Origin: Spirochaetaceae bacterium
GTDB lineage: Bacteria > Spirochaetota > Spirochaetia > SZUA-6 > Bin103
Reading direction: 5' to 3'
NCBI GenBank assembly: GCA_028818385.1
Contig: JAPPNY010000158.1
Coordinates: 1 to 64,000 of the forward strand
Length of the DNA: 64,000 bases
The stretch's first letter is position 1. Each line of letters opens with the position of its first letter. The notes below the pieces were generated by a model that was not told where the DNA came from, ran no database searches, and was given only the letters and a program-made list of their open reading frames with translations. The translations under genes were made by a program, and so were the position numbers. This document shows positions 18,521 through 28,074 of the stretch, piece after piece.

Positions 18521-19807
18521 ATGACGGGGTTTCCCGCCCGGTGGCTGCAGCCCGGCTGGCAGCTCCTGAGCGAGTCCGTGACCGGCAGGCGGCTCTCCTT
18601 CGTGTTGCTGCTCACCACCCTCGCGGCACACGCCGTGTGCGTCTCCTGGGTCGCCGCGGGCGGTGTGGCCGAGGCCGCACGCCTTCAGCTCTACCTTCCC
18701 CTCGCCGCATCGGCGGCGCTGGCGGTGGCCATGTTCGCGATGCGCCGCGCCGTGCGGGTGCGGGCCGTCAGCGTCGCGCGGGCCTCCGCCGCGCTGATCG
18801 CGATCGCGCTGCTGGATGGGCCGCCGGTGTTCGTGCCGGCGCTGCTGGTGGCTCCGCTCCTGATCGAGCCGGTGCTCTACGACGACGACCGTGTCGGCAT
18901 GGCGCTGGCCGGCGCGTTCTTCGCCGCGTCCCTGACCGTCCTGGCGGCGCGGGCGCCGGCCGGGCCGCCGGCACCCGTCCAGTACCTGGCGACGTTCGCG
19001 CTGGTCACCGGGCTGCCCGCGGGGCTCGGCTGGGTCGCGGCGTTCCACCGCGAGCGCGTGGTCGAGCTCACCACGCGCGTGCGCAGCCTGGACTCCACCA
19101 TCGGCCGCCTGGCCCACGCGAACCGGGAGTTCCAGGCGTACGCCGGGACCGTCAAGTCGGAGAGCGCGGCCGAGGAGCGCAGCCGCATCACCCGCGAGCT
19201 GCACGACACCGTCGGCTACGCGCTGACCAACGTCATCGTCATGATGGACGCGGCCAAGGCGCGCGCACGCGAGGAGCCGGAATCGCTCGACTCCCTGCTG
19301 GACGACGTCCGCGCGCAGAGCGAGCTGGCGCTGAACGACACGCGGCAGATCCTGCACCTGCTGCGCTCCGTCGAGCAGTTCGAGCGCAAGGGAATCGACG
19401 CGATCTTCCAGCTCACGCGCGCGTTCGAGGAGGCGATGGGCCTGTCGGTCGAGCTGCACGTGGGCAACCTGCCGCCGACGCTCGGACCGCGCATCGACTC
19501 GGTGCTGTTCCGGCTGGTGCAGGAGGGCCTGACCAACGCGTTCCGGCACGGCAACGCATCCCGCGTGCGCATTACCATGTGGCAGGCCGACGCCGAGATC
19601 CGCGTTGCCGTGTGGGACAACGGCAGCGGACTGCCGGCGGACGGCGCCGTCCAGGACGGCATCGGCATGTCCGGCATGCGGGAGCGGTTCGCGGAGCTCG
19701 GCGGCACGATCACGGCGCGCAACGTCGCCGACGGGTTTCAGCTCGCGGGCACCATTCCATACGCGATGGGAGACATCATTGGATCGGATCAAGGTTCTGA
19801 TCGCTGA
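18521..19807 (+). CDS. Sensor histidine kinase, NarL/DegS type
   Basis: This 428-residue kinase has about six hydrophobic segments in its first 180 residues, so the sensor is membrane-embedded. The HisKA_3 dimerisation box is ERSRITRELHDTVG with His228 as the phosphorylation site. The HATPase part shows the N box QEGLTNAFRHG and the G box VWDNGSGLPADG. TATAAC at 18505-18510 lies ten bases before ATG 18521. The 3' end overlaps the response regulator start by 29 bases. The location upstream of a sugar importer suggests it senses a carbohydrate or the loaded binding protein, which is inference. Confidence 0.92.
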   Translation: MTGFPARWLQPGWQLLSESVTGRRLSFVLLLTTLAAHAVCVSWVAAGGVAEAARLQLYLPLAASAALAVAMFAMRRAVRVRAVSVARASAALIAIALLDGPPVFVPALLVAPLLIEPVLYDDDRVGMALAGAFFAASLTVLAARAPAGPPAPVQYLATFALVTGLPAGLGWVAAFHRERVVELTTRVRSLDSTIGRLAHANREFQAYAGTVKSESAAEERSRITRELHDTVGYALTNVIVMMDAAKARAREEPESLDSLLDDVRAQSELALNDTRQILHLLRSVEQFERKGIDAIFQLTRAFEEAMGLSVELHVGNLPPTLGPRIDSVLFRLVQEGLTNAFRHGNASRVRITMWQADAEIRVAVWDNGSGLPADGAVQDGIGMSGMRERFAELGGTITARNVADGFQLAGTIPYAMGDIIGSDQGSDR

Positions 19808-20471
19808 CGACCAGCGGCTGTTCGCCCACGGCATCGACATCATCCTGCGGACCTACGGGAAAGACGAGATCACGGTCGCGGGCATCGCCGAGAACGGCAG
19901 TCAGGCCGTTCGCATGGCCGAGCGCCTGCGCCCGGACGTCATCCTGATGGACGTCCGCATGCCGGTGATGGACGGTACGGAGGCCACGCGGACCATTCAC
20001 CGGCAGCACCCCGACATCAAGATCCTGGTCCTCACCACCTTCGACGATGACGACTACGTGTTCAGCGCCCTGGACGCCGGCGCGATCGGCTACGTGCTCA
20101 AGAACGTCAAGCCCGACCAGCTCGTGACCGCCATCCGCGCCGTGCATGCCGGCGACTACTTCGTGTCGCCGGCGGTCGGCTATAAGCTCGTGCGGCGCGC
20201 CCAGGAAGGCGTGCAGGTGGGCCGCCGCGACGCCGCCCGGTACCAGGGGGAGCTCAACTTCATCCAGTCGAAGTTCGAGCGCCTGACCCGGCGCGAGGCC
20301 GAGATCCTGCACCTGCTGCTGCGCGACTTCGACAACCGGGAGATCGCCGAACGCCTGTTCATCGCCGAGCAGACGGTCCGCAACCACGTCAGCGTCATCT
20401 ACACCAAGCTCGGCGTCAGCGACCGCACGCACGCAAAACGGGCGGCCAAGGACGTCCTCCGCACACCCTGA
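19779..20471 (+). CDS. Response regulator, NarL/LuxR type
   Basis: The 230-residue regulator starts at TTG 19779 inside the kinase gene; GGGAGA at 19768-19773 is its ribosome-binding site. The receiver domain has the acidic pair in LIADDQR, phospho-acceptor Asp58 in VILMDVRMPVMDG and the lysine in YVLKNVKP. The C-terminal LuxR HTH reads LTRREAEILHLLL, then NREIAERLFIAEQTVRNHV. It pairs with the preceding kinase. Its likely target is the transporter promoter just downstream, where CCCGTACC occurs twice. Confidence 0.93.
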   Translation: MDRIKVLIADDQRLFAHGIDIILRTYGKDEITVAGIAENGSQAVRMAERLRPDVILMDVRMPVMDGTEATRTIHRQHPDIKILVLTTFDDDDYVFSALDAGAIGYVLKNVKPDQLVTAIRAVHAGDYFVSPAVGYKLVRRAQEGVQVGRRDAARYQGELNFIQSKFERLTRREAEILHLLLRDFDNREIAERLFIAEQTVRNHVSVIYTKLGVSDRTHAKRAAKDVLRTP

Positions 20472-20472
20472 G

Positions 20473-20544
20473 CGGTACTCCCGTACCGGGGCCGCGAAAA
20501 CGTGACACCCGTACCATGGTCGGCGCGCAACACCTGCCTATGAT
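20473..20544 (+). promoter_or_regulatory. Putative regulator sites and promoter of the sugar importer
   Basis: CGGTAC and GTACCG form an inverted repeat at 20473-20488. CCCGTACC occurs at 20480-20487 and again at 20508-20515, 28 bp apart. A minus-10-like TATGAT lies at 20539-20544, nine bases before GTG 20554. The position is suited to binding by the NarL-type regulator encoded immediately upstream. No clear minus-35 is seen, consistent with an activated promoter. Confidence 0.4.
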
Positions 20545-20553
20545 TCCCGTTCC

Positions 20554-21573
20554 GTGGCGGTCATGCTCACGACCAAGAAGGATGGAGCGCCTTCGGCCCA
20601 GGCTCGGGTAGCGCCGGTGATCGCGACCGCGCGCCTCGGTGCGCGGCTGGAGCGCTACAAGTACTTCTACATCCTGCTGCTGCCGGCGGTTCTGTTCTAC
20701 TTCATCTTCAACTACGTCCCCATGTACGGGATCGTGCTGGCGTTCAAGCACTACCGGTTCAACACGCCCAGCGCGCTCGGCGACCTGCCCATCGTCAGCT
20801 ACGTCGGGCAGTTCATGAACATGAAGTGGATCGGGCTGCAGTGGTTCGACATGCTCTGGGGAAGACCGGACTTCTGGCGAGCCTTCACCAACACCCTGAT
20901 CATCAGCTTCTACCGCATCCTGTTCGGCTTCCCCGCGCCCATCATCCTGGCGCTGCTGATGAACGAGGTGCAGCGCAACGGACTCAAGCGCGTGTATCAG
21001 ACCGTGTACACGTTTCCCCACTTTCTCTCCTGGGTCCTGGTCGCAGGCGTCCTGTTCGGAATCCTGAGCACCAACGGTGCCCTCAACCAGTTCGTCGTCA
21101 TGCTGGGGGGTTCGAAGACCCAGTTTCTGACCGACACCTCCCTGTTCCGCGGCCTGCTGGTGAGCACGGAGATCTGGAAGAGCGTCGGCTGGGGCTCGAT
21201 CATCTTCCTGGCGGCGATCGCCGGCATCGATCCGCAACTCTACGAGGCGGCGACCATCGACGGAGCGGGGCGCTGGAAGAGCCTCCGCCACATCACCTGG
21301 CCGGGGATCACGACGACGGCCGTCATCCTGCTCATCCTGCAGGTCGGCAACATCCTCAACGCCGGCTTCGACCAGATCCTCAACATGATGAACCCGGCCG
21401 TGTACGGGGTCGCCGACATCATCGACACCTACGTATTCCGCATGTCGTTCTGGGAACCCAAGAACTTCGGCTTCACCACCGCCGTGGGTCTGTTCAAGTC
21501 GGTCATCAACTTCGTGCTGCTGCTCGCCGCCAACTGGGGCGCCCGGCTGCTCGGCCAGCAAGGGCTGTTCTAG
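20554..21573 (+). CDS. Carbohydrate ABC transporter permease (LplB/UgpA type)
   Basis: This is a 339-residue inner-membrane permease. The N-terminal segment ILLLPAVLFYFIFNYVPMYG and a central set of membrane helices are typical of LplB. The EAA loop reads EAATIDGAGRWKSLRHITWPG, matching E-A-A-x-x-D-G-A. It imports an oligo- or monosaccharide with the permease and binding protein downstream. ATG 20563 is an alternative start. No ATPase gene follows; these importers commonly share one encoded elsewhere. Confidence 0.9.
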   Translation: MAVMLTTKKDGAPSAQARVAPVIATARLGARLERYKYFYILLLPAVLFYFIFNYVPMYGIVLAFKHYRFNTPSALGDLPIVSYVGQFMNMKWIGLQWFDMLWGRPDFWRAFTNTLIISFYRILFGFPAPIILALLMNEVQRNGLKRVYQTVYTFPHFLSWVLVAGVLFGILSTNGALNQFVVMLGGSKTQFLTDTSLFRGLLVSTEIWKSVGWGSIIFLAAIAGIDPQLYEAATIDGAGRWKSLRHITWPGITTTAVILLILQVGNILNAGFDQILNMMNPAVYGVADIIDTYVFRMSFWEPKNFGFTTAVGLFKSVINFVLLLAANWGARLLGQQGLF

Positions 21574-21585
21574 GGAATCGCGGAC

Positions 21586-22536
21586 GTGGCGGACCGATTG
21601 CTCGGCGTCGATCGCCAGGCCCCTGCCGGAGGGTTCCGGGAACGCGGCAGGGCGTATGCGCGCACGCGGGACCTCGGTGGAAGGATCGCGGACGCCGTCA
21701 TCCACGCCGTGCTGCTGCTGCTCCTGGTGCTCACGGTCGTGCCGTTCTACTACATGCTGGTCGTCTCGTTCGCACGCTACCAGGACGTGGCCGGCGGCGC
21801 CTTCTACCTCATTCCCAGGCACCTCGACCTGGGCTCCTACGCGCTGATCTTCGAAGACGACACCATACCGCGCGCGTTCCTGGTCAGCACCGTGGTCACC
21901 ATCGTCGGCACCGCGGTGAGCATGCTGGTCACCACGTCGGCTGCCTACGCGCTGTCCAAGAAGGGCCTGCCGGGCCGCAACGCCATCTTCACCTACATCA
22001 TCATCACCATGTTCTTCTCCGGCGGCCTCATCCCCCTCTACCTGGTCATGAAGGACCTCGGCTTCGTCGACAGCTACCTGGTGATGATTCTCCCGCTGTC
22101 GGTCAACACGTTCTTTCTCATCCTCATGAAGAACTATTTCCTGACCATCCCGGAGTCCCTGGAGGAGTCGGCGCGGATCGACGGGGCCAACGACATCCTG
22201 ATCATGTTCCGCATCGTGATCCCGATCGCCGCCCCGATCATGGCGACGATCTCGCTCTTCTACGCGGTCACCTTCTGGAACGACTGGTGGTTCCCGATGC
22301 TCTTTCTGCAGGATCCCGACAAGTATCCGCTGCAGCTCCTGCTGCGCAAGATCGTCATCGAGCAGGAGATGCTGAACCGGCTGGACCGCGTGTCGATGAT
22401 GTCCGGCCGGCACTATTACCGGCTGTCGGTACAGATGGCCACGGTCGCGATCGCGACCCTGCCGATCCTCCTCGTGTATCCCTTCGTGCAGAAGTACTTC
22501 GCCAGGGGAATCATGATCGGTGCGATCAAGGCATGA
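21586..22536 (+). CDS. Carbohydrate ABC transporter permease (YtcP/UgpE type)
   Basis: This is the 316-residue second permease of the importer. It has six hydrophobic segments and the coupling loop EESARIDGANDILIMFRIVIP, the EAA motif that contacts the ATPase. The C-terminus ends KYFARGIMIGAIKA, which is nearly invariant in the YtcP/UgpE family. The start is GTG 21586, 12 bp after the previous stop. The order permease, permease, binding protein and the preceding two-component pair match lipoprotein/complex-sugar importers in Firmicutes and spirochaetes. Confidence 0.9.
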   Translation: MADRLLGVDRQAPAGGFRERGRAYARTRDLGGRIADAVIHAVLLLLLVLTVVPFYYMLVVSFARYQDVAGGAFYLIPRHLDLGSYALIFEDDTIPRAFLVSTVVTIVGTAVSMLVTTSAAYALSKKGLPGRNAIFTYIIITMFFSGGLIPLYLVMKDLGFVDSYLVMILPLSVNTFFLILMKNYFLTIPESLEESARIDGANDILIMFRIVIPIAAPIMATISLFYAVTFWNDWWFPMLFLQDPDKYPLQLLLRKIVIEQEMLNRLDRVSMMSGRHYYRLSVQMATVAIATLPILLVYPFVQKYFARGIMIGAIKA

Positions 22537-22588
22537 ACATGGACCTTATTCGGGTGCGTGCCCGAAAAACATAAGGCAGGAGGCTACG

Positions 22589-24187
22589 ATGAGAGGACTC
22601 ATCAAGGTGCTGGCGATCGTATTCGTCCAGCTCGCGCTCGTCGCGACGCTCGCCGCCCAGGACTCGGAGCGCATCGAGGTGACCCTGGGGAGCATCAACA
22701 TCGGTGCGGCGTTCCCGGAGGGAGTCGAGGATCCGATGCGTGACTGGATCGAGGAGCGATTCAACATAACTCTGACCCCGAAGGACTACAACTGGGGGGA
22801 CCTGGAGACCAAGATCAACACTTGGGCGGCGTCGGCCACCCTTCCCGACGTGTTCTTCATGGCCCACATCGGTACCGGCCGGTACTTCCAGTGGATCGCG
22901 GACGGCGTCGTCCGTGCGCTGCCGGAGGACCTGTCGCCCTGGCCGGACGTGGAGTCGACGGTCGAGAACACCGGCGTGCGGGACTACGACGTGGACGGCC
23001 GCACGTACGTGCTGCCGCGGGGCGGCGCGAAGGTGCTGCCCTCCAGCCACCCCGAGCTCGCCACTTCCAACCTGTGGTGGGGCAGCCGCACGCTGTTCGT
23101 GCGCAAGGACTGGATGGAGAAGCTCGGCATCGACGATCCGCAGACCGCCGAGGAGTTCATCGAGATGTGCGTGCGGTTCGTCACCGACGATCCGGACGGC
23201 AACGGCCAGGACGACACGATGGGCTTCAGCCTGCGGGCGATCTGGCCCCTCTACAGCCAGACCTTCGGCTACGGCTATACCGACGGTAGCTGGGTCAAGG
23301 TGGGCGACGAGTACCACATCGGCACCACGACGCGGGCAGCGTTCGAGCTGTTCAGCTTCCTGCGCGAGCTCTACCAGCGCGGCGGCCTGGATCCCGACTT
23401 CATCCTGAACACCGGCGGCTTCGACTCCGTGGACCTGTTCGCCACCGACAAAGCGGGAGTGACCAACTTCCAGTCCGTGCCCGTGCACTACAACGGGTTC
23501 GTGGAGCGCTGGAAGCAGTTCAATCCTGACCGGGACTTCTTCGACCACGCGAAGGTGCTGCGGCCCTTCCCGGTCGACGGCTACGACGTCCACGCCATCG
23601 GAAGTGGCGGAGCGACCGGCTTCTGGTCGGAAAGCTTCATCGCCGGCACCGTCGACGACGAGAAGCTGAGCCGCATCCTGGACCTGTACGACTGGATGTA
23701 CAGCCCGGAAGGCACCATGACGGTGATGTTCGGTCACGAGGGGCAGGACTACCGCATGGACGGGGCCGAGATCGTGCCCCTGAAGACCGACGCGGACGGC
23801 AACCTGCTGGTCGCGAGCGATCTGTACCCGATCATGAGCGCGGCCGGCGGCTTCTCCTACCTGGCCAACTGGCCCGAGGACGCGGTGCAGTACGTCAATC
23901 CCAAGATTCCGGCGAAGGTCCGGGACGCGTCCATCGCCGAGATCGAGTGGTTCCACTCGGTCGGCGGCAAGGACACGCCGGCGATTCCCGCCGTGCAGGC
24001 AATCGACGTGCCCGAGAAGCAGAACCTGACCATCGACGTCGGCGCCTCCTGGGCCCGGTTCATCATCGATGACTCCGGCAAGTCCAACGAGGAGCTGTAC
24101 CAGGAGATGATCGACGAGTGGAACGCCAACGGCTACGCGGACGCCGTGGCGGCGATCACGGCCAAGGCGAAGGAGATGGGTCTGTAG
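22589..24187 (+). CDS. Extracellular solute-binding protein (family 1, LipO/LplA-like)
   Basis: The 532-residue protein captures sugar for the two upstream permeases. The signal peptide MRGLIKVLAIVFVQLALVAT ends at an A-x-A site before QDSERIE; no lipobox is seen. GGCAGGAGG lies six bases before ATG 22589, a strong ribosome-binding site that would favour high expression. Family features include the early MRDWIEERFNITLTP and the later DPDGNGQDDTMGF Ca-loop-like segment. It has the same length as the orphan binding protein at 50244-51842. A strong hairpin terminator follows. Confidence 0.9.
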   Translation: MRGLIKVLAIVFVQLALVATLAAQDSERIEVTLGSINIGAAFPEGVEDPMRDWIEERFNITLTPKDYNWGDLETKINTWAASATLPDVFFMAHIGTGRYFQWIADGVVRALPEDLSPWPDVESTVENTGVRDYDVDGRTYVLPRGGAKVLPSSHPELATSNLWWGSRTLFVRKDWMEKLGIDDPQTAEEFIEMCVRFVTDDPDGNGQDDTMGFSLRAIWPLYSQTFGYGYTDGSWVKVGDEYHIGTTTRAAFELFSFLRELYQRGGLDPDFILNTGGFDSVDLFATDKAGVTNFQSVPVHYNGFVERWKQFNPDRDFFDHAKVLRPFPVDGYDVHAIGSGGATGFWSESFIAGTVDDEKLSRILDLYDWMYSPEGTMTVMFGHEGQDYRMDGAEIVPLKTDADGNLLVASDLYPIMSAAGGFSYLANWPEDAVQYVNPKIPAKVRDASIAEIEWFHSVGGKDTPAIPAVQAIDVPEKQNLTIDVGASWARFIIDDSGKSNEELYQEMIDEWNANGYADAVAAITAKAKEMGL

Positions 24188-24212
24188 GCCCGCGCCAACC
24201 GTTCCGGTTTAC

Positions 24213-24253
24213 GGCCGTACCATCACACCGGTGGTGGTGCGGCCTCTTTGTTT
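24213..24253 (+). terminator. Rho-independent terminator after the sugar importer
   Basis: GGCCGTACCA near 24213 pairs (with two G-U pairs) with TGGTGCGGCC ending at 24244. The stem continues through CAC/GTG, and a T-rich tract TCTTTGTTT follows. It ends the kinase-regulator-importer transcript. Confidence 0.75.
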
Positions 24254-24267
24254 CCGATGCCATCGGG

Positions 24268-24280
24268 TAGAATCCCCCGC
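24268..24280 (+). promoter_or_regulatory. Minus-10-like hexamer before the isomerase gene
   Basis: TAGAAT at 24268-24273 is seven bases before ATG 24281, with CCCCCGC between and no ribosome-binding site. It lies just past the terminator, so a fresh transcription start is expected here. Confidence 0.4.
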
Positions 24281-25204
24281 ATGTCCTTCAAGTACAGCCT
24301 GCAGTGCGACACCCTGGAGTGGGTCGGATACCACGTGCTCAAGGAGCCCGACGTGGTGCTCCGAGCAGCCAAGGAGGCCGGTTACGACGGCGTCGACCTC
24401 CCCGGCAACCCGCAGGCGGTGGACGCCCGCGAGTGGCGCACGCGGGTCGCGGACTACGGCCTGGCGGTTCCGGAGGTGCTCGCCGCCTGGGGCTACTACC
24501 ACGCCGGCGAGGAGCGCAACCTGGCCGGCACCGACCCCGCCAAGCGCGCCAGCGCCGTGCAGTACGCCAAGGACGTCGTCGACCTGGCGGCCGACCTGGG
24601 AGCCAGCTACACGGAGCTGTGCGCGGCGCAGCCGGCGGTCCCGCAGCTCCCCTTCCCGGTCGAGCCGGTGGCGGTGCTGCGCGACAACTTCCGCCAATCG
24701 ATCCGGGAGATCTGCGCGCACGCGGCGCCGCGCGGCATCACCATCCTGCTGGAGCCGCTGAACACCTACGAGGGGCTCCCGGAGGTGCTCACGACCCTGT
24801 ACGAGGCGGTCAACTACATCGACGAGCTGGGACTGGACAACCTCGGCGTGCAGCCGGACGTCTACCACATGAACGTCGAGGAAGGCTCGATCCCGGACGC
24901 GCTGCGCCACGCCGGCCGGCACATCCGGCACTTCCACCTCAACGAGACCAACCACTGCCAGCACGGCACCGGCCACTGCGACTACCAGGAGATCTTCAGG
25001 ATCCTCAAGGGGATCGGCTACGACGGCTACCTGTGCACGTACCTGCCCAAGACCACGCAGGCGATCCTGCAGGGCGGTGCGGCCAACCCGGACCGGCCGG
25101 ACCTGGCCGAGGTCCTGAACGGCCTGCTCGGCTTCCTGAAGGAGACCGAGCGCACCGTCGACCAGTCGCGCGGGTTCTACGAGGCCGAAGGCTTCCGGAG
25201 CTGA
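24281..25204 (+). CDS. Sugar phosphate isomerase/epimerase family protein
   Basis: This 307-residue xylose-isomerase-like TIM barrel includes the metal-site elements LLEPLNTYEG (Glu), VQPDVYHMNVEEGS (Asp/His) and HIRHFHLNETNH (His). The order E, D-x-x-H, H is that of AP_endonuc_2-type epimerases such as tagatose 3-epimerase and IolE/hydroxypyruvate isomerase relatives. It likely interconverts a keto-sugar or polyol derivative. It is followed after seven bases by the PhyH gene, so the two are one operon. Confidence 0.88.
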   Translation: MSFKYSLQCDTLEWVGYHVLKEPDVVLRAAKEAGYDGVDLPGNPQAVDAREWRTRVADYGLAVPEVLAAWGYYHAGEERNLAGTDPAKRASAVQYAKDVVDLAADLGASYTELCAAQPAVPQLPFPVEPVAVLRDNFRQSIREICAHAAPRGITILLEPLNTYEGLPEVLTTLYEAVNYIDELGLDNLGVQPDVYHMNVEEGSIPDALRHAGRHIRHFHLNETNHCQHGTGHCDYQEIFRILKGIGYDGYLCTYLPKTTQAILQGGAANPDRPDLAEVLNGLLGFLKETERTVDQSRGFYEAEGFRS

Positions 25205-25211
25205 CCGACCG

Positions 25212-26045
25212 ATGAGCCTCGACGCCCGGCTCGCGGAGTTGTCCGAGCGGGGCTACACCATCGTGCCCGACGCGCTGTCGGCCGCGGAGACCGCCGCCAC
25301 GCGCCGCGCCGTGCGCGAGCTGCTCGACACCGAGGAGGCGGTGGCGCGCTCCACCGGCACGCAGACCGACAACCTGCGCAACGCTCACGCCATCGTCGGC
25401 AAGCACCCGCACTTCCACGAGTTCTACCTCAACCCGCCCGTGATGGACATCGTGCGCGCCGTGCTCGGCGACGGCGCGCTGCTGTACGACGGCAACATCC
25501 GCGTTCCCATGCCGACCGGCCAGCGGGACGCCGCCAAGGGGTTCCAGGTGCACGTCGACCGCGAGGACTACACGGTGCTGCCGTTCGCCGGCGGCACGCA
25601 CTATCCGATGGCGATCAACGTGGTCTGGTGCCTGGTGGATTTCGACCGCCGCAACGGCGCCACCCTGCTCTGGCCCGGCTCGCACCGGTCGTGCGCGGTG
25701 CCGGACCCGGACCTGGAGCCGAGCGGGGCCGTGCAGGTCGAGGCGCGCGCCGGGTCCGCGATCGTCTGGGACGCCGCGCTCTGGCACCAGGGCGGCATCA
25801 ACCGAGGCGACGAGCCGCGCTGGACGGTGATCGGCTACTACCTGCGCCCGTGGCTGCGCGGCAAGACCGACAGCATCCGCATGTTGCCCCCGGCGGCGGT
25901 CGAACGCATGTCCGACGCCGCAAAACGGCTGGTCGGCGTCACGTCGGCCGCGCCCGACTACTCCGAGGTCAAGGCGCTCGACGACCGGCAGCTCGCGGAT
26001 CTGACCCTGGAGCAGCGCACGGTCCTGGGATTCCCCGTCTACTGA
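25212..26045 (+). CDS. Phytanoyl-CoA dioxygenase (PhyH) family oxygenase
   Basis: This 277-residue Fe(II)/2-oxoglutarate oxygenase has the iron triad His114-x-Asp116 (in QVHVDRED) and His192 (in ALWHQGG). The 2-oxoglutarate Arg is expected in DEPRWTVIGYY. The family hydroxylates small molecules, and the substrate is unknown. Its operon mate, the isomerase, points to a modified sugar. It is one of four PhyH-type proteins in the window, and its iron triad is complete. Confidence 0.88.
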   Translation: MSLDARLAELSERGYTIVPDALSAAETAATRRAVRELLDTEEAVARSTGTQTDNLRNAHAIVGKHPHFHEFYLNPPVMDIVRAVLGDGALLYDGNIRVPMPTGQRDAAKGFQVHVDREDYTVLPFAGGTHYPMAINVVWCLVDFDRRNGATLLWPGSHRSCAVPDPDLEPSGAVQVEARAGSAIVWDAALWHQGGINRGDEPRWTVIGYYLRPWLRGKTDSIRMLPPAAVERMSDAAKRLVGVTSAAPDYSEVKALDDRQLADLTLEQRTVLGFPVY

Positions 26046-26182
26046 TGCCTCCCGCTGCCCTTCGTTGACGCCATTGCGCGGGCGTGCAAGGGTCTGAGCT
26101 TCAACTGCGCTTACAGGCACAACACGAGAGCAGGCGGCGGACCGGCGGTCACTTCGCCCGCTCGAACGGGTGGAGGAACCCC

Positions 26183-28069
26183 ATGACGAACCGGAAACTC
26201 ATGTCGTGCGCGACGATACTGCTCGGCCTGGTGCTGACGGCACCGGGCCTCTGGGCACAGGACTACCAGGAAGCGCCGGCGCTGGCCGCGATGGTGCAGG
26301 AGGGGACGATTCCCCCGGTCCAGGAACGGCTTCCCGCCGAGCCGCTGGTGATCGAGCCCGTCGAGGAGATCGGCCAGTACGGCGGCACGTGGGAGAAGCT
26401 CATCTCGTCGGCGGGGCAGACGGCTCTAATGACCATCTATGCCTACGACCGGCTGTTGCGCTGGAACCCCGACGCTACGGCGATCGAGCCCAACATCGCC
26501 ACGAGTTATGAGGTCACCGACGGCGGCAAGACCTTCGTGTTCCACCTCCGGGAGGGCATGAAGTGGTCGGACGGCCACCCCTTCACGGCCGACGACTTCG
26601 TCTTCTGGTACGAGGACATGCTGCTGAACGAGGAGCTGACGCCCAGCTTCCCCACTTGGCTCAAGGCCGGCGGTGAACCGGTCGTGATCGAGAAGATCGA
26701 CGACTACACCGTCAGGTTCCGCTTCGCCGCGCCGTACGGGCTGCTGCCCGAGTACCTGGCCTATTTCAACCTGCCCTTTCGCCCCAAGCACTATCTGCAG
26801 CAATTCCATCCGGCGTATGCCGACCAGGACGATCTGGACAAGCTGATAAAGGAAGAGGGGGTCGAGCACTGGTACCAGCTCTTCCAGAACAAGGACCAGT
26901 GGTACCGGAAGTTCAACCCTGACCTTCCGGTGGTCGAGCCGTGGGTGGTCACCACGCCGCAGCCGGCGACGCGCGTCGTGCTGGAACGCAATCCCTACTA
27001 CTGGAAGACCGACCCGGCCGGCAACCAGCTCCCCTACATCGACCGCGTCGCGCTGACCCTGGTCGAGGACACCGAGACCATCAACTTCAAGACCATAGCG
27101 GGCGAGGCGGACATGCAGTCCAACCGACTGGCGGTCAGCAACTTCACGCTGTTCATGGAGAACAGGGAGGCCGGAGACTACCGCGTGCTGGTCTGGCCAC
27201 GGGATCTGGGGTCGCACATCGGGATCATGCCCAACCTCAACGTGAACGACGAGGTGCTCGGCAAGGTCCTCCAGGACTCCCGCTTCAGAAAGGCCCTTTC
27301 GTTGAGCATCGACCGCGACGAGATCAACGAGCTGGTCTACCTGGAACAGGGAATCCCCCGGCAAGCCACGGTCATCTCCGGCTCCCCGCTCTTCAAGGAG
27401 GAATACGCCAGCGCCTATGCGGAATACGACCCCGCGAGTGCCAACGCGCTCCTGGACGAGATGGGGCTCACGGAGCGTGACGGCGACGGGTTCCGGCTCC
27501 GACCCGACGGCGACACCCTGGCGCTGACCATCAATATCCCGGAGGGGGTCACCGACGACCTGGACGCCATGGAGATCATCACCGAAAACTGGAGAGCCAT
27601 AGGCGTCAAGGCGGCCTACAAGCCCCTGGAGCGGTCGCTGTTCAGAGAGCGGGTATATTCTGGCGAAGCCGAAGTCGGCACGTGGCTGCTGGATCGGAGC
27701 CAGTACCCCTTCGAGCCGATCTGGATCATCCCCACCAGTCAGCACACGTATTGGGCGCCGAAGTATGGCACCTACTACGCATCGGGAGGAACGTCCGGCG
27801 AGAAGCCGCCCGCGGAGCTGCAGAGGCTCGTGGACATCTGGGAGGAGATCAAGGTCACGACCGACACCGACCGCAAGAACGCGCTGTTTCAGGAGGTCCT
27901 CGACGCCCATCAGGAAAACGTCTGGATCATCGGCGTCGTCGGCGAGACCCCCCAGTTGGTGGTGGTCAAGAACAACTTCCGCAACGTTCCGGAGAAGTCC
28001 CTCTACGCGTGGTCCGTCGGTCACTACCTGGGACTGGCCAGGATCGAGCAGTTCTTCTTCAAGCAGTAG
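26183..28069 (+). CDS. ABC transporter substrate-binding protein (family 5, peptide/sugar)
   Basis: This is a 628-residue periplasmic binding protein. The signal peptide ends at LWAQ-DYQE, and GGAGGAAC precedes ATG 26183. Family 5 markers are EVTDGGKTFVFHLREGMKWSDG (seen as FHLREGMKWSDGHPFTADD) and the later FRKALSLSIDRDEINELVY. Proteins of this length in the family bind oligopeptides or oligosaccharides. The permeases at 30173 and 31171 are its likely partners, with an esterase gene between. The 137-bp upstream gap probably holds the operon promoter. Confidence 0.92.
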   Translation: MTNRKLMSCATILLGLVLTAPGLWAQDYQEAPALAAMVQEGTIPPVQERLPAEPLVIEPVEEIGQYGGTWEKLISSAGQTALMTIYAYDRLLRWNPDATAIEPNIATSYEVTDGGKTFVFHLREGMKWSDGHPFTADDFVFWYEDMLLNEELTPSFPTWLKAGGEPVVIEKIDDYTVRFRFAAPYGLLPEYLAYFNLPFRPKHYLQQFHPAYADQDDLDKLIKEEGVEHWYQLFQNKDQWYRKFNPDLPVVEPWVVTTPQPATRVVLERNPYYWKTDPAGNQLPYIDRVALTLVEDTETINFKTIAGEADMQSNRLAVSNFTLFMENREAGDYRVLVWPRDLGSHIGIMPNLNVNDEVLGKVLQDSRFRKALSLSIDRDEINELVYLEQGIPRQATVISGSPLFKEEYASAYAEYDPASANALLDEMGLTERDGDGFRLRPDGDTLALTINIPEGVTDDLDAMEIITENWRAIGVKAAYKPLERSLFRERVYSGEAEVGTWLLDRSQYPFEPIWIIPTSQHTYWAPKYGTYYASGGTSGEKPPAELQRLVDIWEEIKVTTDTDRKNALFQEVLDAHQENVWIIGVVGETPQLVVVKNNFRNVPEKSLYAWSVGHYLGLARIEQFFFKQ

Positions 28070-28074
28070 CCTGA

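Noticed and set aside
20554..24187. Missing ATPase as evidence of a broken importer
   Set aside because: Importers of the LplB/YtcP/LipO type normally lack a linked ATPase and share one encoded elsewhere.
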